From contig CALEAV010000004.1 of assembly GCA_937943575.1 (NCBI GenBank), positions 52,322-116,321 of the forward strand: a stretch of 64,000 nt of DNA, given 5' to 3'. The DNA comes from an uncultured bacterium. Lineage in GTDB: Bacteria > Desulfobacterota > Desulfobaccia > Desulfobaccales > 0-14-0-80-60-11. The notes beneath the pieces were generated by a model. That model worked only from the letters and a program-made list of their open reading frames with translations. It was not told the origin of the DNA and ran no database searches. The translations under genes and the position numbers were made by a program. Below are positions 16,901-25,219 of the stretch, piece after piece. Numbering within the stretch: position 1 is the first letter of the stretch; each line of letters begins with the position of its first letter.

Positions 16901-17659
16901 GCGCCCGAGGAAGGCCGGCCCCCGGCCCCGGGCTTTATCCGCAATGCCCGGCTGGACATCACCCTGGAGGCCCCCGGAAACATCTGGGTGCGGGACAAAC
17001 GCGCCAATCTGGAGCTGGGCGGGCGCCTGCTGGCCTTCAAGGAGCCGGAGGGGCCGGTCAGGGTGCGGGGCGAGATGCGGGTGCTCGCCGGCACGGTGGA
17101 GGTGCACGGCAAGCCCTTCACTGTCAAGGAGGGTGTGATTCATCTTCCGGGCCGGCCGCCAGAGCTCATCACCGTCAAAGGCCGGGCGGAGCACCAGTTG
17201 GAGGAGGTGCTCCTCATTCTGGAGATGACCGGGCCCCTGGCCAAACCCGAGATCCGCCTGGCCAGCCTGCCGCCTCTGCCGCCGGCGGATCTCCTGTCTT
17301 ACATGGCCTTCGGGCAGCGGGCCGCCACCCTTACCCGGGAGCAGTACAGCTCGGTGGGGGCCCAGGCCGTGGGGCTCATCGGCGGCCTTACCACCAAAAA
17401 ACTCCTGGATTTCCTGGGGAAGGATTTTCCCCTGCTGGGGGACCTCTATTTCACCGGTGGCCCGGAGCGGGTGGGGGTGGGCAAGCCCCTCACCCGGGAC
17501 CTGCGCCTCTCCTTTGAGCGGGTCACCGATCCCCTGACCCGGAGTGCGGCCGAGAATCAGGTGCGCCTGGAGTACCGGGTTAGCCGGCGGCTCAGTGTGG
17601 AATCCCAGGTGGGGCGACGCAGCTCCGGGGTGGACGTCTTCTGGAATTTCGATTTTTAG
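13973..17659 (+). CDS. tamB: Translocation/assembly module protein TamB (DUF490, AsmA-like bridge)
   Basis: A 1228-residue protein with one N-terminal membrane anchor (residues 5-27), a long repetitive amphipathic beta region (the lipid-groove fold of TamB/VPS13-like bridge proteins), and the conserved C-terminal DUF490 domain: ILEMTGPLAKPEIRLASLPPLP, SYMAFGQRA, and the final VSRRLSVESQVGRRS with WNFDF. It is anchored in the inner membrane and spans the periplasm to TamA. TamB-family proteins are also implicated in anterograde phospholipid transport. ATG 13973 is preceded by GGGAGGGAAGAG. The gap to tamA is 75 bases without a terminator, so the two are probably one operon. Length is close to the E. 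coli protein (about 1260). Confidence 0.92.
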   Translation: MRWLKLAALGAGMLTVLAAALLGLALKSEGVWTWGGHRLVAFAQERLYPTLDVAEVKGHPLTGLTFTGIRLTGPEGELLRAERLELKFSLWSFVRLRPILSRVAIFQPQVHLWWGADGQVNLSRVLRPRPPPPFRSLDFPEIVVSGGEVTVRRDGRLERYGPLDLEAALSVLHPKQPRQRVLVRRASLAWTGPPGRLKLFGRLTLRPEELQLLELALKLDETLLLKGSGQGWGGGTPGVRLALEVGPVSGGILGRFLPQWPAAWPVAGTLDLEAGPAGGALSGHLTVAGSPLTLAGHLGREAGTWTYALDLAAPGLPPEWLRPWRPGWAEAVADLPPVHLRLAGKGAGFSWPPDKLDWELTVGALSWRGLRLEAARGTLAGNSREQVLTLSGRGSFGRLAATLRGPLVTALQGEVDLQAQDLLPGLLGLGAPPDSRVSGRFRGTFQLPEMDLSRLSLAGELSGQGRWGDLTVQELRARVAWAAPWLEVREAAVRAGGLMATGQGRFSPRELEARVQGGLAGPMPWLPGSRVSRAAFDLTLSGSVSRPRAVLSAQIQGLSGGGMAVRSLSLAGTLAGWPPAAGQLTLTAAGLTTPLAPFPRAQVILRGENHRWHLEGTASGEGRNRVELAGLLETGGRPLLLTLSRLSFRLGQLDGRAQTPVRLAALPGLRLEPATFLLNGGRLEAEGRWAEGGVAARVTARDLPAGLVGVNGVPLRGKIQLRAELGGTLTRPTLTAQAALAEGGWGKLEVREAVASLSYADGILTLKGALEEARRGSRLSLQGRLPWRLSLAPWAFGRGEGDLRVALIGERFNLAVLPALTREVTEADLPLEFEALWEGSAARPRVRGFLRWAEGYVNFRLGGARYQVTPGTAHLEGSTLTVPELLLTSDGTARFRGTISLEGFWPGQVNLRGELANFKALSRLGSEARGEGSLTVTGPFEALLVAGRLTVTQAVFRPVFFETGISEDIVLVRQPKAPEEGRPPAPGFIRNARLDITLEAPGNIWVRDKRANLELGGRLLAFKEPEGPVRVRGEMRVLAGTVEVHGKPFTVKEGVIHLPGRPPELITVKGRAEHQLEEVLLILEMTGPLAKPEIRLASLPPLPPADLLSYMAFGQRAATLTREQYSSVGAQAVGLIGGLTTKKLLDFLGKDFPLLGDLYFTGGPERVGVGKPLTRDLRLSFERVTDPLTRSAAENQVRLEYRVSRRLSVESQVGRRSSGVDVFWNFDF

Positions 17660-17705
17660 ACGGCAGGGCCCGGGGGGGCCGCCAGCCCGCCCCGGACCGG
17701 GGACA

Positions 17706-18143
17706 TCACTGCCGCCAGCGGCGGCCGCCCTGGCCGGCCCACCGGGGCACTCCCTGGGCATCCCTCAGGGTCAGCACCTGGCCGCCCTTTTTCACCTCCC
17801 GGGCGATGAGCACCTGGCCGCCCTGGAAGTCCACCCGGGAGCCGGTGATTTCCACCTGATCCCCCTGGGCGAGCTTGAGCGGCTGCTGATCCACATACCA
17901 GCTGGGGCCCAGGTGGACCGTCAGGGTCTCCTGCCCGGTCTTCAGGGTGAGGTGCACGCCTTGGGCCCGGCGGCCCCAGGCCACCCGATCCACACTTGCC
18001 ACCTGGCCGGTCACGGTCTGGACTGTGGCCGGGTTGTAGATCCGGCCGTAGGCTGCCGGCCCCCAGGGGCCGGCTCCGGGCTGGGCCCAGGCGGCGCCCG
18101 GCAAAAGCAGGGCCAGGACTAAAAGCGGGATGAAGGTCGGCAT
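17706..18143 (-). CDS. Small secreted protein, OB-fold-like
   Basis: A 145-residue protein with a clear signal peptide (FIPLLVLALLLPGAAWA, with cleavage after AWA). The mature part contains VQTVTGQVASVDRVAWG, HLTLKTGQETLTVHLGPSWYV, and GDQVEITGSRVDFQGGQVLIAREV, a pattern of short beta strands seen in small periplasmic OB-fold-like proteins of unknown role. The start is ATG 18143, with GAGGAGGATAAAG upstream; an in-frame ATG 12 codons earlier lacks a ribosome site. It converges on tamB with 46 bases between stop codons. No ligand or partner can be inferred. A protein of similar style is encoded at 21788. Confidence 0.8.
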   Translation of the reverse strand: MPTFIPLLVLALLLPGAAWAQPGAGPWGPAAYGRIYNPATVQTVTGQVASVDRVAWGRRAQGVHLTLKTGQETLTVHLGPSWYVDQQPLKLAQGDQVEITGSRVDFQGGQVLIAREVKKGGQVLTLRDAQGVPRWAGQGGRRWRQ

Positions 18144-18369
18144 AACTTTATCCTCCTCGGAGAAGTGGGGTGGGAGCACTTAGACAAGAAAACCCTGTCC
18201 CTCCAGGAAACCGGCGCCGGAAAATCCCCCTGCCCGCAGCCCGGGGTAGCCAGGAAGGCCGGGAGCGGCTATATTGAAAGAAAATCGCCGTCCATGGGAA
18301 GAGACGGATGGGGGGAGGAAAGGTTGCATTCGCGGGCGCCTCCACCCGGACCCTTTTGCCCCGTCAGCC

Positions 18370-19194
18370 ATGACGACACCCCGATGCGCCAGCCGGCCTT
18401 CGGCTGTGCCCCTGAATGCCGCCGGCCGCTGCTACCATATCAATTGCGGCCCCGGAGATCTGGCCCCGTATATCCTCACTGCCGGGGACCCGGCCCGCAT
18501 CCGGCGCCTGGCCCGGCGCCTGGAGGAGATCCGGGTGCGGAGGGCCAACCGGGAGTTTCTGACGCTCACCGGCACCTACCGGGGCGTCCCGGTGAGCCTG
18601 ATGGCCACCGGCATCGGACCGGACAACACCGCCATTGCGGTGATTGAAGCCAGCGCCTGTGTCGCTCCGGCCACCTTCATCCGCCTGGGCACCTCCGGAG
18701 GCCTCCAGGACTTCATCGCCCCCGGGGATCTGGTGATTACCGCCCGGGCCCTCCGGGACGAGCAGGTGAGCTCCTATTACGCCGGCCCGGAGGTGGAGGC
18801 CGAAGCCCACCCCCGGGTGCTCGCGGCCCTGACCGAGGCCGCCCGGGAGCTCGGGGTGCCCCACCATGTGGGTCTCACCTGCACCACCGCCGATTTCTAC
18901 GCCGGGCAGGGGCGGGTGGCGCCGGGGTTCCCCTGCCGGGAGCCGGACAAGGTGGCCCGGCTCAGGGCCCGAGGGGTGCTCAACCTGGAGATGGAGATGT
19001 CGGTCTACCTCACCCTGGCCCGGGTCTCCTCCCTGAATCTGCGGGCCGGGGGCGTCTGCACGGTGGTGGCGCAGCGGCTTACGGGTCGGGCCCTCTTCGG
19101 CGGGCGGGAGCGGGCCGCGGCGGAGGCCCGCCTTCTGGAGGTGGGTCTGAGGGCCCTGGAGATCCTGTATCATGGGGATCAGGCGGGTGGCTGA
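18370..19194 (+). CDS. Nucleoside phosphorylase (uridine phosphorylase-like, PNP/UDP family)
   Basis: A 274-residue member of the PNP_UDP superfamily, which splits nucleosides with phosphate into base and pentose-1-phosphate in the cytoplasm. Visible motifs are the phosphate-binding ILTAGDPARIRRLA, ATGIGPDNTAIAV, IRLGTSGGLQDFIAPGDLV, and the ribose/base-binding VLNLEMEMSVYL. The motif order and GDPAR form fit uridine phosphorylase more than purine nucleoside phosphorylase, but substrate cannot be fixed from sequence alone. ATG 18370 lacks a strong ribosome site; a TTG at 18274 extends the frame with unconserved residues. It is divergent from the small secreted gene at 17706. Confidence 0.85.
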   Translation: MTTPRCASRPSAVPLNAAGRCYHINCGPGDLAPYILTAGDPARIRRLARRLEEIRVRRANREFLTLTGTYRGVPVSLMATGIGPDNTAIAVIEASACVAPATFIRLGTSGGLQDFIAPGDLVITARALRDEQVSSYYAGPEVEAEAHPRVLAALTEAARELGVPHHVGLTCTTADFYAGQGRVAPGFPCREPDKVARLRARGVLNLEMEMSVYLTLARVSSLNLRAGGVCTVVAQRLTGRALFGGRERAAAEARLLEVGLRALEILYHGDQAGG

Positions 19195-19334
19195 CGAAGG
19201 TGCCGGATGAGATTGGCGGGCAAAAGACGTCGGGGCGTGGGGGCCACAGCACATGGCCCCCTGCCCCTTCTCAATCACTCCTGATGGGAAGGCAAGGTGA
19301 GAGGACCCGGTTTCCCTGTCATCCTGGTTGAGGG

Positions 19335-20486
19335 ATGCTGAAGCTCATCTGGCGCAATGCCTTAAGGCACCCCTTAAGGGCCGGCCTCACCATTTTGGGC
19401 ATGGCGGTGGCGGTGCTGGCCTTTTGCCTTTTGCGCACCGTGGTGGCGGCCTGGTATTCCGGGGTGTCCGCCGCCTCCCCCAACCGCCTGGTGACCCGGA
19501 ACGCCATCTCCCTGGTCTTCCGGCTGCCCATCGCCTATCTCCCCCGCATCCAGGCCCTGCCCGGCATCAGGAACATCACCTACGGCATGTGGTTCGGGGG
19601 TATCTACATCGACGAGCGCAACTTCTTCCCCCAGTTTGCCGTGAACCTGCCCCATTATCTGGCCATCTTCCCGGAATATCTTCTCCCCGAGGACCAGAAG
19701 ACCGCCCTGCTGCGGGACCGGCAGGGGGCCGCAGTCGGCCGCCAGCTGGCCCGGCGCTTCGGCTGGCGGGTGGGGGACGCCATCATTCTCCGGGGCACCA
19801 TCTACCCCGGGGAGTACCGCCTCATCATCCGGGCCATCTACACCGGCCGGGACCCCACCACGGATGAGGGCCGCCTGCTGTTTCACTGGGACTATCTCAA
19901 TGAAAGCATGAAGAAGCTCCTCCCGGAGCGGGCCGATCAGGTGGGCTGGTTCATCACCGAGGTGGAGGCCAAGGAGCTGGCCCCCGCGGTGGCCGCCAGC
20001 ATCGACGCCCTGTTCAAAAACTCCCTGGCGGAGACCCTGACGGAAAGCGAGGCCGCCTTCGCCATGGGCTTTGTCTCCATGACCGAGGCGATTCTTCTGG
20101 CCGTCCAGGTGGTCTCCTGGCTGGTCATCGGGGTCATCCTGGTGCTGTTGGCCAACACCATGGCCATGAGCGCCCGGGAGCGCCAGGGGGAGTACGCGGT
20201 GATGAAGACCCTGGGGTTTCGGCCCCGGCATCTGACCGGGGTCATCCTGGGGGAGTCCCTCCTCCTGGCCCTGGCCGGGGGGCTCATCGGCCTTTCCCTC
20301 ACCTTTCCGGGGGTGCAGCTCTTCAAGGTGAAGCTGGGGCAGTATTTCCGGGTCTTTCCCCTGACCGGCGCCACCCTGGCCCTGGGGCTGGCCACCGCCT
20401 TGGCGGTGGGGGTGCTGGCGGCCCTGCTGCCGGCCTGGCGGGCCTCCCGGGTGGGGATCGCCGAAGCGCTGCGCAAGGTGGGCTGA
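19335..20486 (+). CDS. FtsX-type ABC transporter permease, first of tandem pair
   Basis: A 383-residue permease with a membrane segment at about 15-37, a large extracytoplasmic MacB-like core (about 45-260), then three membrane segments in the FtsX domain, including VVSWLVIGVILVLLANTMAMSARERQGEYAVMKTLGF, which is quoted here only by its ends VVSWLVIG and EYAVMKTLGF. This layout is that of type VII (MacB/LolCE-like) ABC permeases, which use ATP to drive periplasmic work or outer-membrane export. Translation starts at ATG 19335, just after TTGAGGG. The following gene, three bases downstream, is a close paralogue of the same length. No ATP-binding subunit is adjacent. Confidence 0.88.
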   Translation: MLKLIWRNALRHPLRAGLTILGMAVAVLAFCLLRTVVAAWYSGVSAASPNRLVTRNAISLVFRLPIAYLPRIQALPGIRNITYGMWFGGIYIDERNFFPQFAVNLPHYLAIFPEYLLPEDQKTALLRDRQGAAVGRQLARRFGWRVGDAIILRGTIYPGEYRLIIRAIYTGRDPTTDEGRLLFHWDYLNESMKKLLPERADQVGWFITEVEAKELAPAVAASIDALFKNSLAETLTESEAAFAMGFVSMTEAILLAVQVVSWLVIGVILVLLANTMAMSARERQGEYAVMKTLGFRPRHLTGVILGESLLLALAGGLIGLSLTFPGVQLFKVKLGQYFRVFPLTGATLALGLATALAVGVLAALLPAWRASRVGIAEALRKVG

Positions 20487-20489
20487 AAA

Positions 20490-21641
20490 GTGCTCCGGCT
20501 CACCTGGCGCAACACCGTGCGGCACCCCTTGCGGGCCGCCCTCACCGTCCTGGGCCTGGCGGTGGCGGTTTTGGCCTTTTGTCTCCTGCGCACCGTGGTG
20601 GAGGCCTGGTATGCGGGGGTGGCGGCCTCCTCGCCGGTGCGCCTGGTGACCCGCCATGCAGTGTCCCTCATGTTTCCCCTGCCCCTGTCCCACATCCACA
20701 AGATCCGGGCCATCCCCGGGGTCAGGGAGGTGGCCTACGCCTATTGGTTTGAAGGCGTCTACGTGGACAAGAAGAACTTCTTCGCCCAGTTTGCCGCCTC
20801 GCTGCCGGCCTATCTGGACTGCTACCCCGAGTTTGTCCTCCCCCCGGAGCAGAAGCTGGCGCTGCTCCAGGACCGCCGGGGCGCGGTGGCCGGCCGCCGC
20901 CTGGCCCAGCGCTTCGGCTGGCGGGTGGGGGAGGTCATCGTCCTGAACGGCACCTACTTCCAGGGCGAATACCGCCTGGTGCTCAAGGGCATCTATGAGG
21001 GCAGGTATCCCACCACCGATGAAACCCTGTTTTTCTTCCACTGGGAGTATCTCAACGAAAACCTGAAAAAAACCCTGCCAGCCCAGGCGGATCAGGTGGG
21101 CTGGTTCCTGGTGCAGGTGGAGCGGCCGGAACTGGCTGCGGAGGTGGCCCAGAAGATCGACGCCGCCTTCAAAAACTCCCTGGCGGAGACCCTCACCGAA
21201 ACGGAGGCCGCCTTCAACCTGGGCTTTGTGGAGATGACCAGCGCCATTCTGCTGGCCATCCGGGTGGTGTCCTGGGCGGTCATCGGGGTGATTCTCATCG
21301 TGCTGGCCAACACCATGGCCATGAGCGCCCGGGAGCGCCTGGGGGAGTATGCGGTGCTGAAGAGCATGGGCTTCCGGCCCCGGCACCTGAGCCTCATCAT
21401 CGTCGGGGAATCCCTGCTGCTGGCCGCCGCCGGCGGCACCCTTGGCCTGATCCTGAGCTTTCCGGCGGTGGGCCTCTTTCCCGACACGGTCACCCAGTAT
21501 TTTCCGGATCTGCGGGTCAAGCCGCCCACCCTGGCCCTGGGGCTGGCGGTGGCTCTGGGAGTGGGGCTGGCGGCGGCGGTGCTCCCGGCCTGGCGGGCCG
21601 CCCGGGTGCGCATCGCCGAGGCCCTGCGGCAGCTGGGGTAA
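20490..21641 (+). CDS. FtsX-type ABC transporter permease, second of tandem pair
   Basis: A 383-residue paralogue of the preceding permease. It has the same length and the same architecture, with long identical stretches such as LADQVGW-like and ANTMAMSARER segments and FRPRHL. The start is GTG 20490, three bases after the stop of the first copy. The pair therefore arose by tandem duplication and has since diverged, mostly in the extracytoplasmic core. Two permeases could form a heterodimer, as in LolC/LolE. The required ATPase is not in the flanking genes. A hairpin lies downstream at 21724-21752. Confidence 0.88.
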   Translation: MLRLTWRNTVRHPLRAALTVLGLAVAVLAFCLLRTVVEAWYAGVAASSPVRLVTRHAVSLMFPLPLSHIHKIRAIPGVREVAYAYWFEGVYVDKKNFFAQFAASLPAYLDCYPEFVLPPEQKLALLQDRRGAVAGRRLAQRFGWRVGEVIVLNGTYFQGEYRLVLKGIYEGRYPTTDETLFFFHWEYLNENLKKTLPAQADQVGWFLVQVERPELAAEVAQKIDAAFKNSLAETLTETEAAFNLGFVEMTSAILLAIRVVSWAVIGVILIVLANTMAMSARERLGEYAVLKSMGFRPRHLSLIIVGESLLLAAAGGTLGLILSFPAVGLFPDTVTQYFPDLRVKPPTLALGLAVALGVGLAAAVLPAWRAARVRIAEALRQLG

Positions 21642-21723
21642 GGGGAGGGCCAAGAGCCCGGCGGCCCCCCGTTATACACTCCTCCCACCTCCCTTATGGC
21701 GAGAGGGGAGAGGGCCTGGGGGC

Positions 21724-21752
21724 GGGAGCCGGGGAATTCCGTCCCGGCTCCC
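21724..21752. other. Perfect 10-base hairpin downstream of the permease pair
   Basis: GGGAGCCGGG (21724-21733) and CCCGGCTCCC (21743-21752) are exact inverted repeats with a 9-base loop GAATTCCGT. There is no U-tract, so rho-independent termination is doubtful. It lies 36 bases before the next small gene and could attenuate read-through from the permeases. Confidence 0.5.
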
Positions 21753-21787
21753 CCTACCGCAATCTCAGAAGAGGCGAGGTGAGACAC

Positions 21788-22090
21788 ATGCAGGCAAGGT
21801 GGGCGGTGGCGGTGCTGGCCCTGGCGTGGCTGCTGGCGGCGGGGGTGGGCCTGGCTTCTCCGGACCGGGAGTTCCTCGGGGTGGTGGAGGCCCGGCCGGC
21901 CAAGGGCTACTATGGAGACTGGATCATCGGCGGCAAAAAGGTGAAGGTCAGCCCCGGGACAGAGTTTGATTTCCGGGGAGGGGAGCCCCGGCTGGGCACC
22001 GTGGTCAAGGTGGAGGGGCGCTGGTCCGGGGAGTTCTTCCTGGCCCGGGAACTGAAGACCCGCAAGGACGGAGGCGGCCGGGGCCGCTGA
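21788..22090 (+). CDS. Small secreted protein (DUF5666-like)
   Basis: A 100-residue protein with a signal peptide (AVAVLALAWLLAAGVGLA) and a short mature region, EFLGVVEARPAKGYYGDW, followed by KVKVSPGTEFDFRG, LGTVVKVEGRW and FLARELKTRK. The repeated beta-strand pattern, with a middle segment on required conditions (PGTEF) and a final REL strand, resembles DUF5666 periplasmic proteins of unknown function. The start is ATG 21788, with GAGGCGAGGTGAG upstream. It follows the permease pair and may be co-transcribed with it, although a hairpin intervenes. Confidence 0.7.
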   Translation: MQARWAVAVLALAWLLAAGVGLASPDREFLGVVEARPAKGYYGDWIIGGKKVKVSPGTEFDFRGGEPRLGTVVKVEGRWSGEFFLARELKTRKDGGGRGR

Positions 22091-22216
22091 GGGGGCTCCC
22101 CCGTGCGGGAGGCCGGGGGAGGGTGGAGGACCCTCCACCCCTACTCAGGCTCCCCCGCCACCCCCTCGTGGGCTTGGTGAGAGCAGGGTTCCTCACTCCC
22201 GACCCTCTTTCACCCC

Positions 22217-23239
22217 TTAGGCGGGGGCCCCGAAGCGGCGGCGAGCCATGCCGGCGGCCATCCGGAGGGCGGCGCTGAGGCTCCCCGGGTGGGCCCGGCC
22301 GGTGCCCGCCAGATTGTAGGCGGTGCCATGGTCCACCGAGGTGCGGATGATGGGCAGCCCCAGGGTGACGTTCACCGCGTCCATGAAATGCAAGAGTTTC
22401 AGAGGGATGAGGCCCTGGTCGTGGTACAGGGCGATGACCGCGTCGAACTCACCCTGGGCATGGCGCCAGAAGAGGGTATCGGCGGGGAAGGGGCCGCTCA
22501 CCGCCACCCCGGCGCCGTGGGCCTCCAGGACTGCGGGGATGATGACCTCCTGCTCCTCGCTGCCGAAGAGCCCCCCTTCGCTGGCGTGGGGGTTGAGGGC
22601 GGCCACCGCCAGGCGGGGCCGGTCGAGGCCGAAGTCCCGCCGCAGGCACGCGTGGGTGAGGCGCAGGAGGCGCACCAGCCCCTCCTGGCTCAAGCGCTCC
22701 GGCACCTCCGCCAGGGGGATGTGGATGGTGGCCAAAACCACCCGGAAGTTGCCCCCCGCCAGCATCATGGCCACCTCCGCCGCTCCGGTCTTTTCGGCCA
22801 GCAGCTCCGTGTGCCCGGGGTAGTCGAAGCCCGCCAGGCGCATGGCCATCTTGCTGATGGGGCCGGTGACCAGCCCCTGGGCCTGGCCCTCCTGGCAGAG
22901 GCGGATGGCGGTGAGGATATAGGAGACCATGGCGGCGCCGCCTGCGGGGGTGGGGAGGCCGTAGCGGCAGTCCTCCGGCTCCAGGTGGGAGAGGGCCCAC
23001 AGGTCCAGGGTGCCGGGGATATATTTGCCCTCTGCCGGGTGCTCCACCAGGTGCAGGGAGAGCTCCGGCGCCAGCAGGTCCCGGGCCCGGGCCAGGGCGG
23101 TGAGGTCCCCCAGCACCAGGGGGCGGCAGAGGTCATAGACCGCCGGGTCCCTGAGGGCCAGGACGATGATCTCCGGGCCCACCCCCACGGGGTCCCCCAT
23201 GGTGATGGCCAGCAGCGGGCGAAAGGTCTCAGGGCTCAT
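22217..23239 (-). CDS. pdxA: 4-hydroxythreonine-4-phosphate dehydrogenase
   Basis: PdxA oxidises 4-phosphohydroxy-L-threonine in the pyridoxal-phosphate pathway. The 340 residues start with LLAITMGDPVGVGPEII, and also carry TGPISKMAMRLAGFDYPGHTELLAE (shown here by its ends TGPISK and GHTELLAE, the latter holding a metal-ligand His), LNPHASEGGLFG, ALYHDQGLIPLK and TSVDHGTAYNLAGTG. Length and motif order match the family fully. Its ATG at 23239 lies inside the end of the upstream phosphoesterase gene (11-base overlap), so the two are translated from one message. The 22091-22216 gap downstream has a hairpin-forming AGGGTGGA/TCCACCCC stretch near 22121-22140. Confidence 0.95.
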   Translation of the reverse strand: MSPETFRPLLAITMGDPVGVGPEIIVLALRDPAVYDLCRPLVLGDLTALARARDLLAPELSLHLVEHPAEGKYIPGTLDLWALSHLEPEDCRYGLPTPAGGAAMVSYILTAIRLCQEGQAQGLVTGPISKMAMRLAGFDYPGHTELLAEKTGAAEVAMMLAGGNFRVVLATIHIPLAEVPERLSQEGLVRLLRLTHACLRRDFGLDRPRLAVAALNPHASEGGLFGSEEQEVIIPAVLEAHGAGVAVSGPFPADTLFWRHAQGEFDAVIALYHDQGLIPLKLLHFMDAVNVTLGLPIIRTSVDHGTAYNLAGTGRAHPGSLSAALRMAAGMARRRFGAPA

Positions 23240-24149
23240 GGCGCAAGGGAGCCTCGGGGAAATCCACCGGCTTGACGGACACCTCCAGCCGGCTCCCCCG
23301 GGCCGTGACCTTCAGGTAGTGGTGAAAGAAGTGCCGGGGATCCCGGCCGTGCAGGGCGGTGCCGGCGCCGCCGCTGATGGTGTAGGGCAGGCCCTCCCAC
23401 TCCCCGGAGAAATAGCCGTGGATATGGCCGGCAAAGAGGTGATCCGCCCGGCCCTTCTTGAGGACCGCAAGCATCTCCTGCGCCGCCGCCGCCGGCAGGG
23501 CGTGGGGTTTGTTCCGCCCCGGACGGGGGTCAAAGAGGGGGAGGTGCACAAAGACCAGGCGCAGGCGGGCGTCGTGATGACGGGCCAGCTCGGCGGCCAG
23601 CCATTGGCGACGCGCCGGGGTGAAACCCTCTCCGGCGGCGTTGTTGAAGAGGATGAAGGCATAATCCCCCAGCCGGAAGGAGAGGTCGGCAGCACCGAAG
23701 ATCCGGTGGAAGAGGTGCGCCTCGCCCTTCAGCTCATGATTGCCCGGGACCGCCACAAGAGGCAGCCCCTGAAGGGCCTTCAGATCCGCAAAGAACCGCC
23801 GGTACTCCCCCAGGCGGCTGCGGTTCACCAGGTCGCCCAGGTGAATGACCAAGGCGATCTCCCGGTCTTGGGCCACGTCCTGGAGGAGCAGGGGGAAGAG
23901 GCCGCCGTGGTCCCGGCTGTCCCCCAGGACGGCGAAGGTGAGGGGGTTGTGGCGCAGGCCCGTCAGCTTTTTCAGGTTGAGCGGGTTGAAATCCCGGGCC
24001 GGAAGGTCCCCGGCCAGGACCCGGGAGGCCAGAGACCACGCCAGCACCAGGGCGCCGGCCAGGAGCAGGGCCGCCACCAGCGGCCGGCAACTCCAACCCG
24101 GGGCCTCCCGAAGGAACCGGCGCACTTTTTTCCTGCCGTTTTGCGTCAT
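23229..24149 (-). CDS. Membrane-anchored calcineurin-like metallophosphoesterase
   Basis: A 306-residue protein with an N-terminal membrane anchor (VAALLLAGALVLAWSLASRVL, about 25-45; exported C-terminal domain likely). The metallophosphoesterase motifs are all present: VLGDSRDHGG near 77, HLGDLVN, PGNHEL, FVHLPLFD, and FAGHIHGY. These supply the two-metal site of the family. The first motif is GDSR instead of the commoner GDxH. The substrate cannot be predicted. The start is ATG 24149. It overlaps pdxA, but the two have no known functional link. It is divergent from proC across a 150-base gap. Confidence 0.85.
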   Translation of the reverse strand: MTQNGRKKVRRFLREAPGWSCRPLVAALLLAGALVLAWSLASRVLAGDLPARDFNPLNLKKLTGLRHNPLTFAVLGDSRDHGGLFPLLLQDVAQDREIALVIHLGDLVNRSRLGEYRRFFADLKALQGLPLVAVPGNHELKGEAHLFHRIFGAADLSFRLGDYAFILFNNAAGEGFTPARRQWLAAELARHHDARLRLVFVHLPLFDPRPGRNKPHALPAAAAQEMLAVLKKGRADHLFAGHIHGYFSGEWEGLPYTISGGAGTALHGRDPRHFFHHYLKVTARGSRLEVSVKPVDFPEAPLRHEP

Positions 24150-24299
24150 CCTGTGCCAGAATAGGGACCCGGAGGAGGGAATTCTCTCCCGGGACCAGCA
24201 GATCCCTTCAGCATGTGCGGCGTCCCCTGCTGAGGCGACACGGTCAGTCGGGGAACCGCCACTTGATTGACACTATCACTGGAAAAGGAGCGCTTGTCA

Positions 24300-25118
24300 A
24301 TGGAGGCAGGCATGGCGCCCGCCATGAGGCGCCTGGGAATCATCGGCGCCGGCAATCTGGGGATGGCATTGGTGCGGAGGCTTCTTGGGGCCGGGTGGGT
24401 ATCCCCGGAGGGCCTTCTGATCTTTGATCCGGACCCGGCCCGGCGCCGGGAGCTGGAGGAGCTGGGGGTGAGGCCGGCGGCGGATAACGCCGCGGTGCTG
24501 GCGGCTGGCGCCGTCGTCCTGGCGGTCAAGCCCCAGGTGGCGGAGGCGGTTCTGGCGGAGATCGCCCCGGCCCGGGCCGAATACCTGCTCATCTCCCTGG
24601 TGGCGGGCCTGCCTCTCTCCCGGCTGGAGGACATCCTGCCCCTGGCCCGGATTGTCCGGGCCATGCCCAACACTCCTCTGCTGGTGGGAGAGGGGATTAC
24701 GGCCCTGGCTCCCGGGAGCCGGGCGACAACGGCGGATCTGGCCTTCTCCCTGGAAGTTTTTCAGGCCGTGGGCCGGGCGGTGGTGGTAGAAGAGCGGCTC
24801 ATGGACGCAGTGACCGGCCTGAGCGGCAGCGGCCCGGCCTACGTGGCGGTGTTCATCGAGGCTCTGGCCGACGGCGGGGTGCGCATGGGTCTCTCCCGGG
24901 AGCTGGCCCTGGAGCTGGCGGCCCAGACGGTCCGGGGCGCAGCCACCCTGGTGCTCTCCCAGGGCCTCCATCCGGCGGTCCTCAAGGACCAGGTGGCCTC
25001 CCCGGGAGGCACCACCATCGCCGGGCTGCATGCCCTGGAGCAGGGGGGCTTGCGGGGGGTGGTGATGGATGCGGTGCAGGCGGCCACCTGGCGGGCCCGG
25101 GAGCTGGCCCGGCGTTGA
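24300..25118 (+). CDS. proC: Pyrroline-5-carboxylate reductase
   Basis: ProC reduces pyrroline-5-carboxylate to proline with NAD(P)H. The 272 residues open with a Rossmann motif, LGIIGAGNLGMALV, then VVLAVKPQV, RAMPNTPLLVGEG, and the C-terminal signature SGSGPAYVAVFIEALADGG with VASPGGTTIAGL. Length is normal. ATG 24300 has AAAGGAG nine bases upstream; ATG 24312, with GGAGG closer, is a plausible alternative, and an in-frame ATG at 24267 has no ribosome site. Confidence 0.95.
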   Translation: MEAGMAPAMRRLGIIGAGNLGMALVRRLLGAGWVSPEGLLIFDPDPARRRELEELGVRPAADNAAVLAAGAVVLAVKPQVAEAVLAEIAPARAEYLLISLVAGLPLSRLEDILPLARIVRAMPNTPLLVGEGITALAPGSRATTADLAFSLEVFQAVGRAVVVEERLMDAVTGLSGSGPAYVAVFIEALADGGVRMGLSRELALELAAQTVRGAATLVLSQGLHPAVLKDQVASPGGTTIAGLHALEQGGLRGVVMDAVQAATWRARELARR

Positions 25119-25219
25119 GGCCTCAGGCGCTTCCCCCTCAAGAACCTGGCCGTCCGGCCGATGGGGGAGTGGGGGGCTGACAGCTGCCCCCCTTACGCCC
25201 CATCCAGGAGGGAAAGGAG

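Noticed and set aside
19374..21653. 759-codon minus-strand frame opposite the permease pair
   Set aside because: It spans two real genes and their junction, is rich in His/Gln/Gly, and has no recognisable domain.
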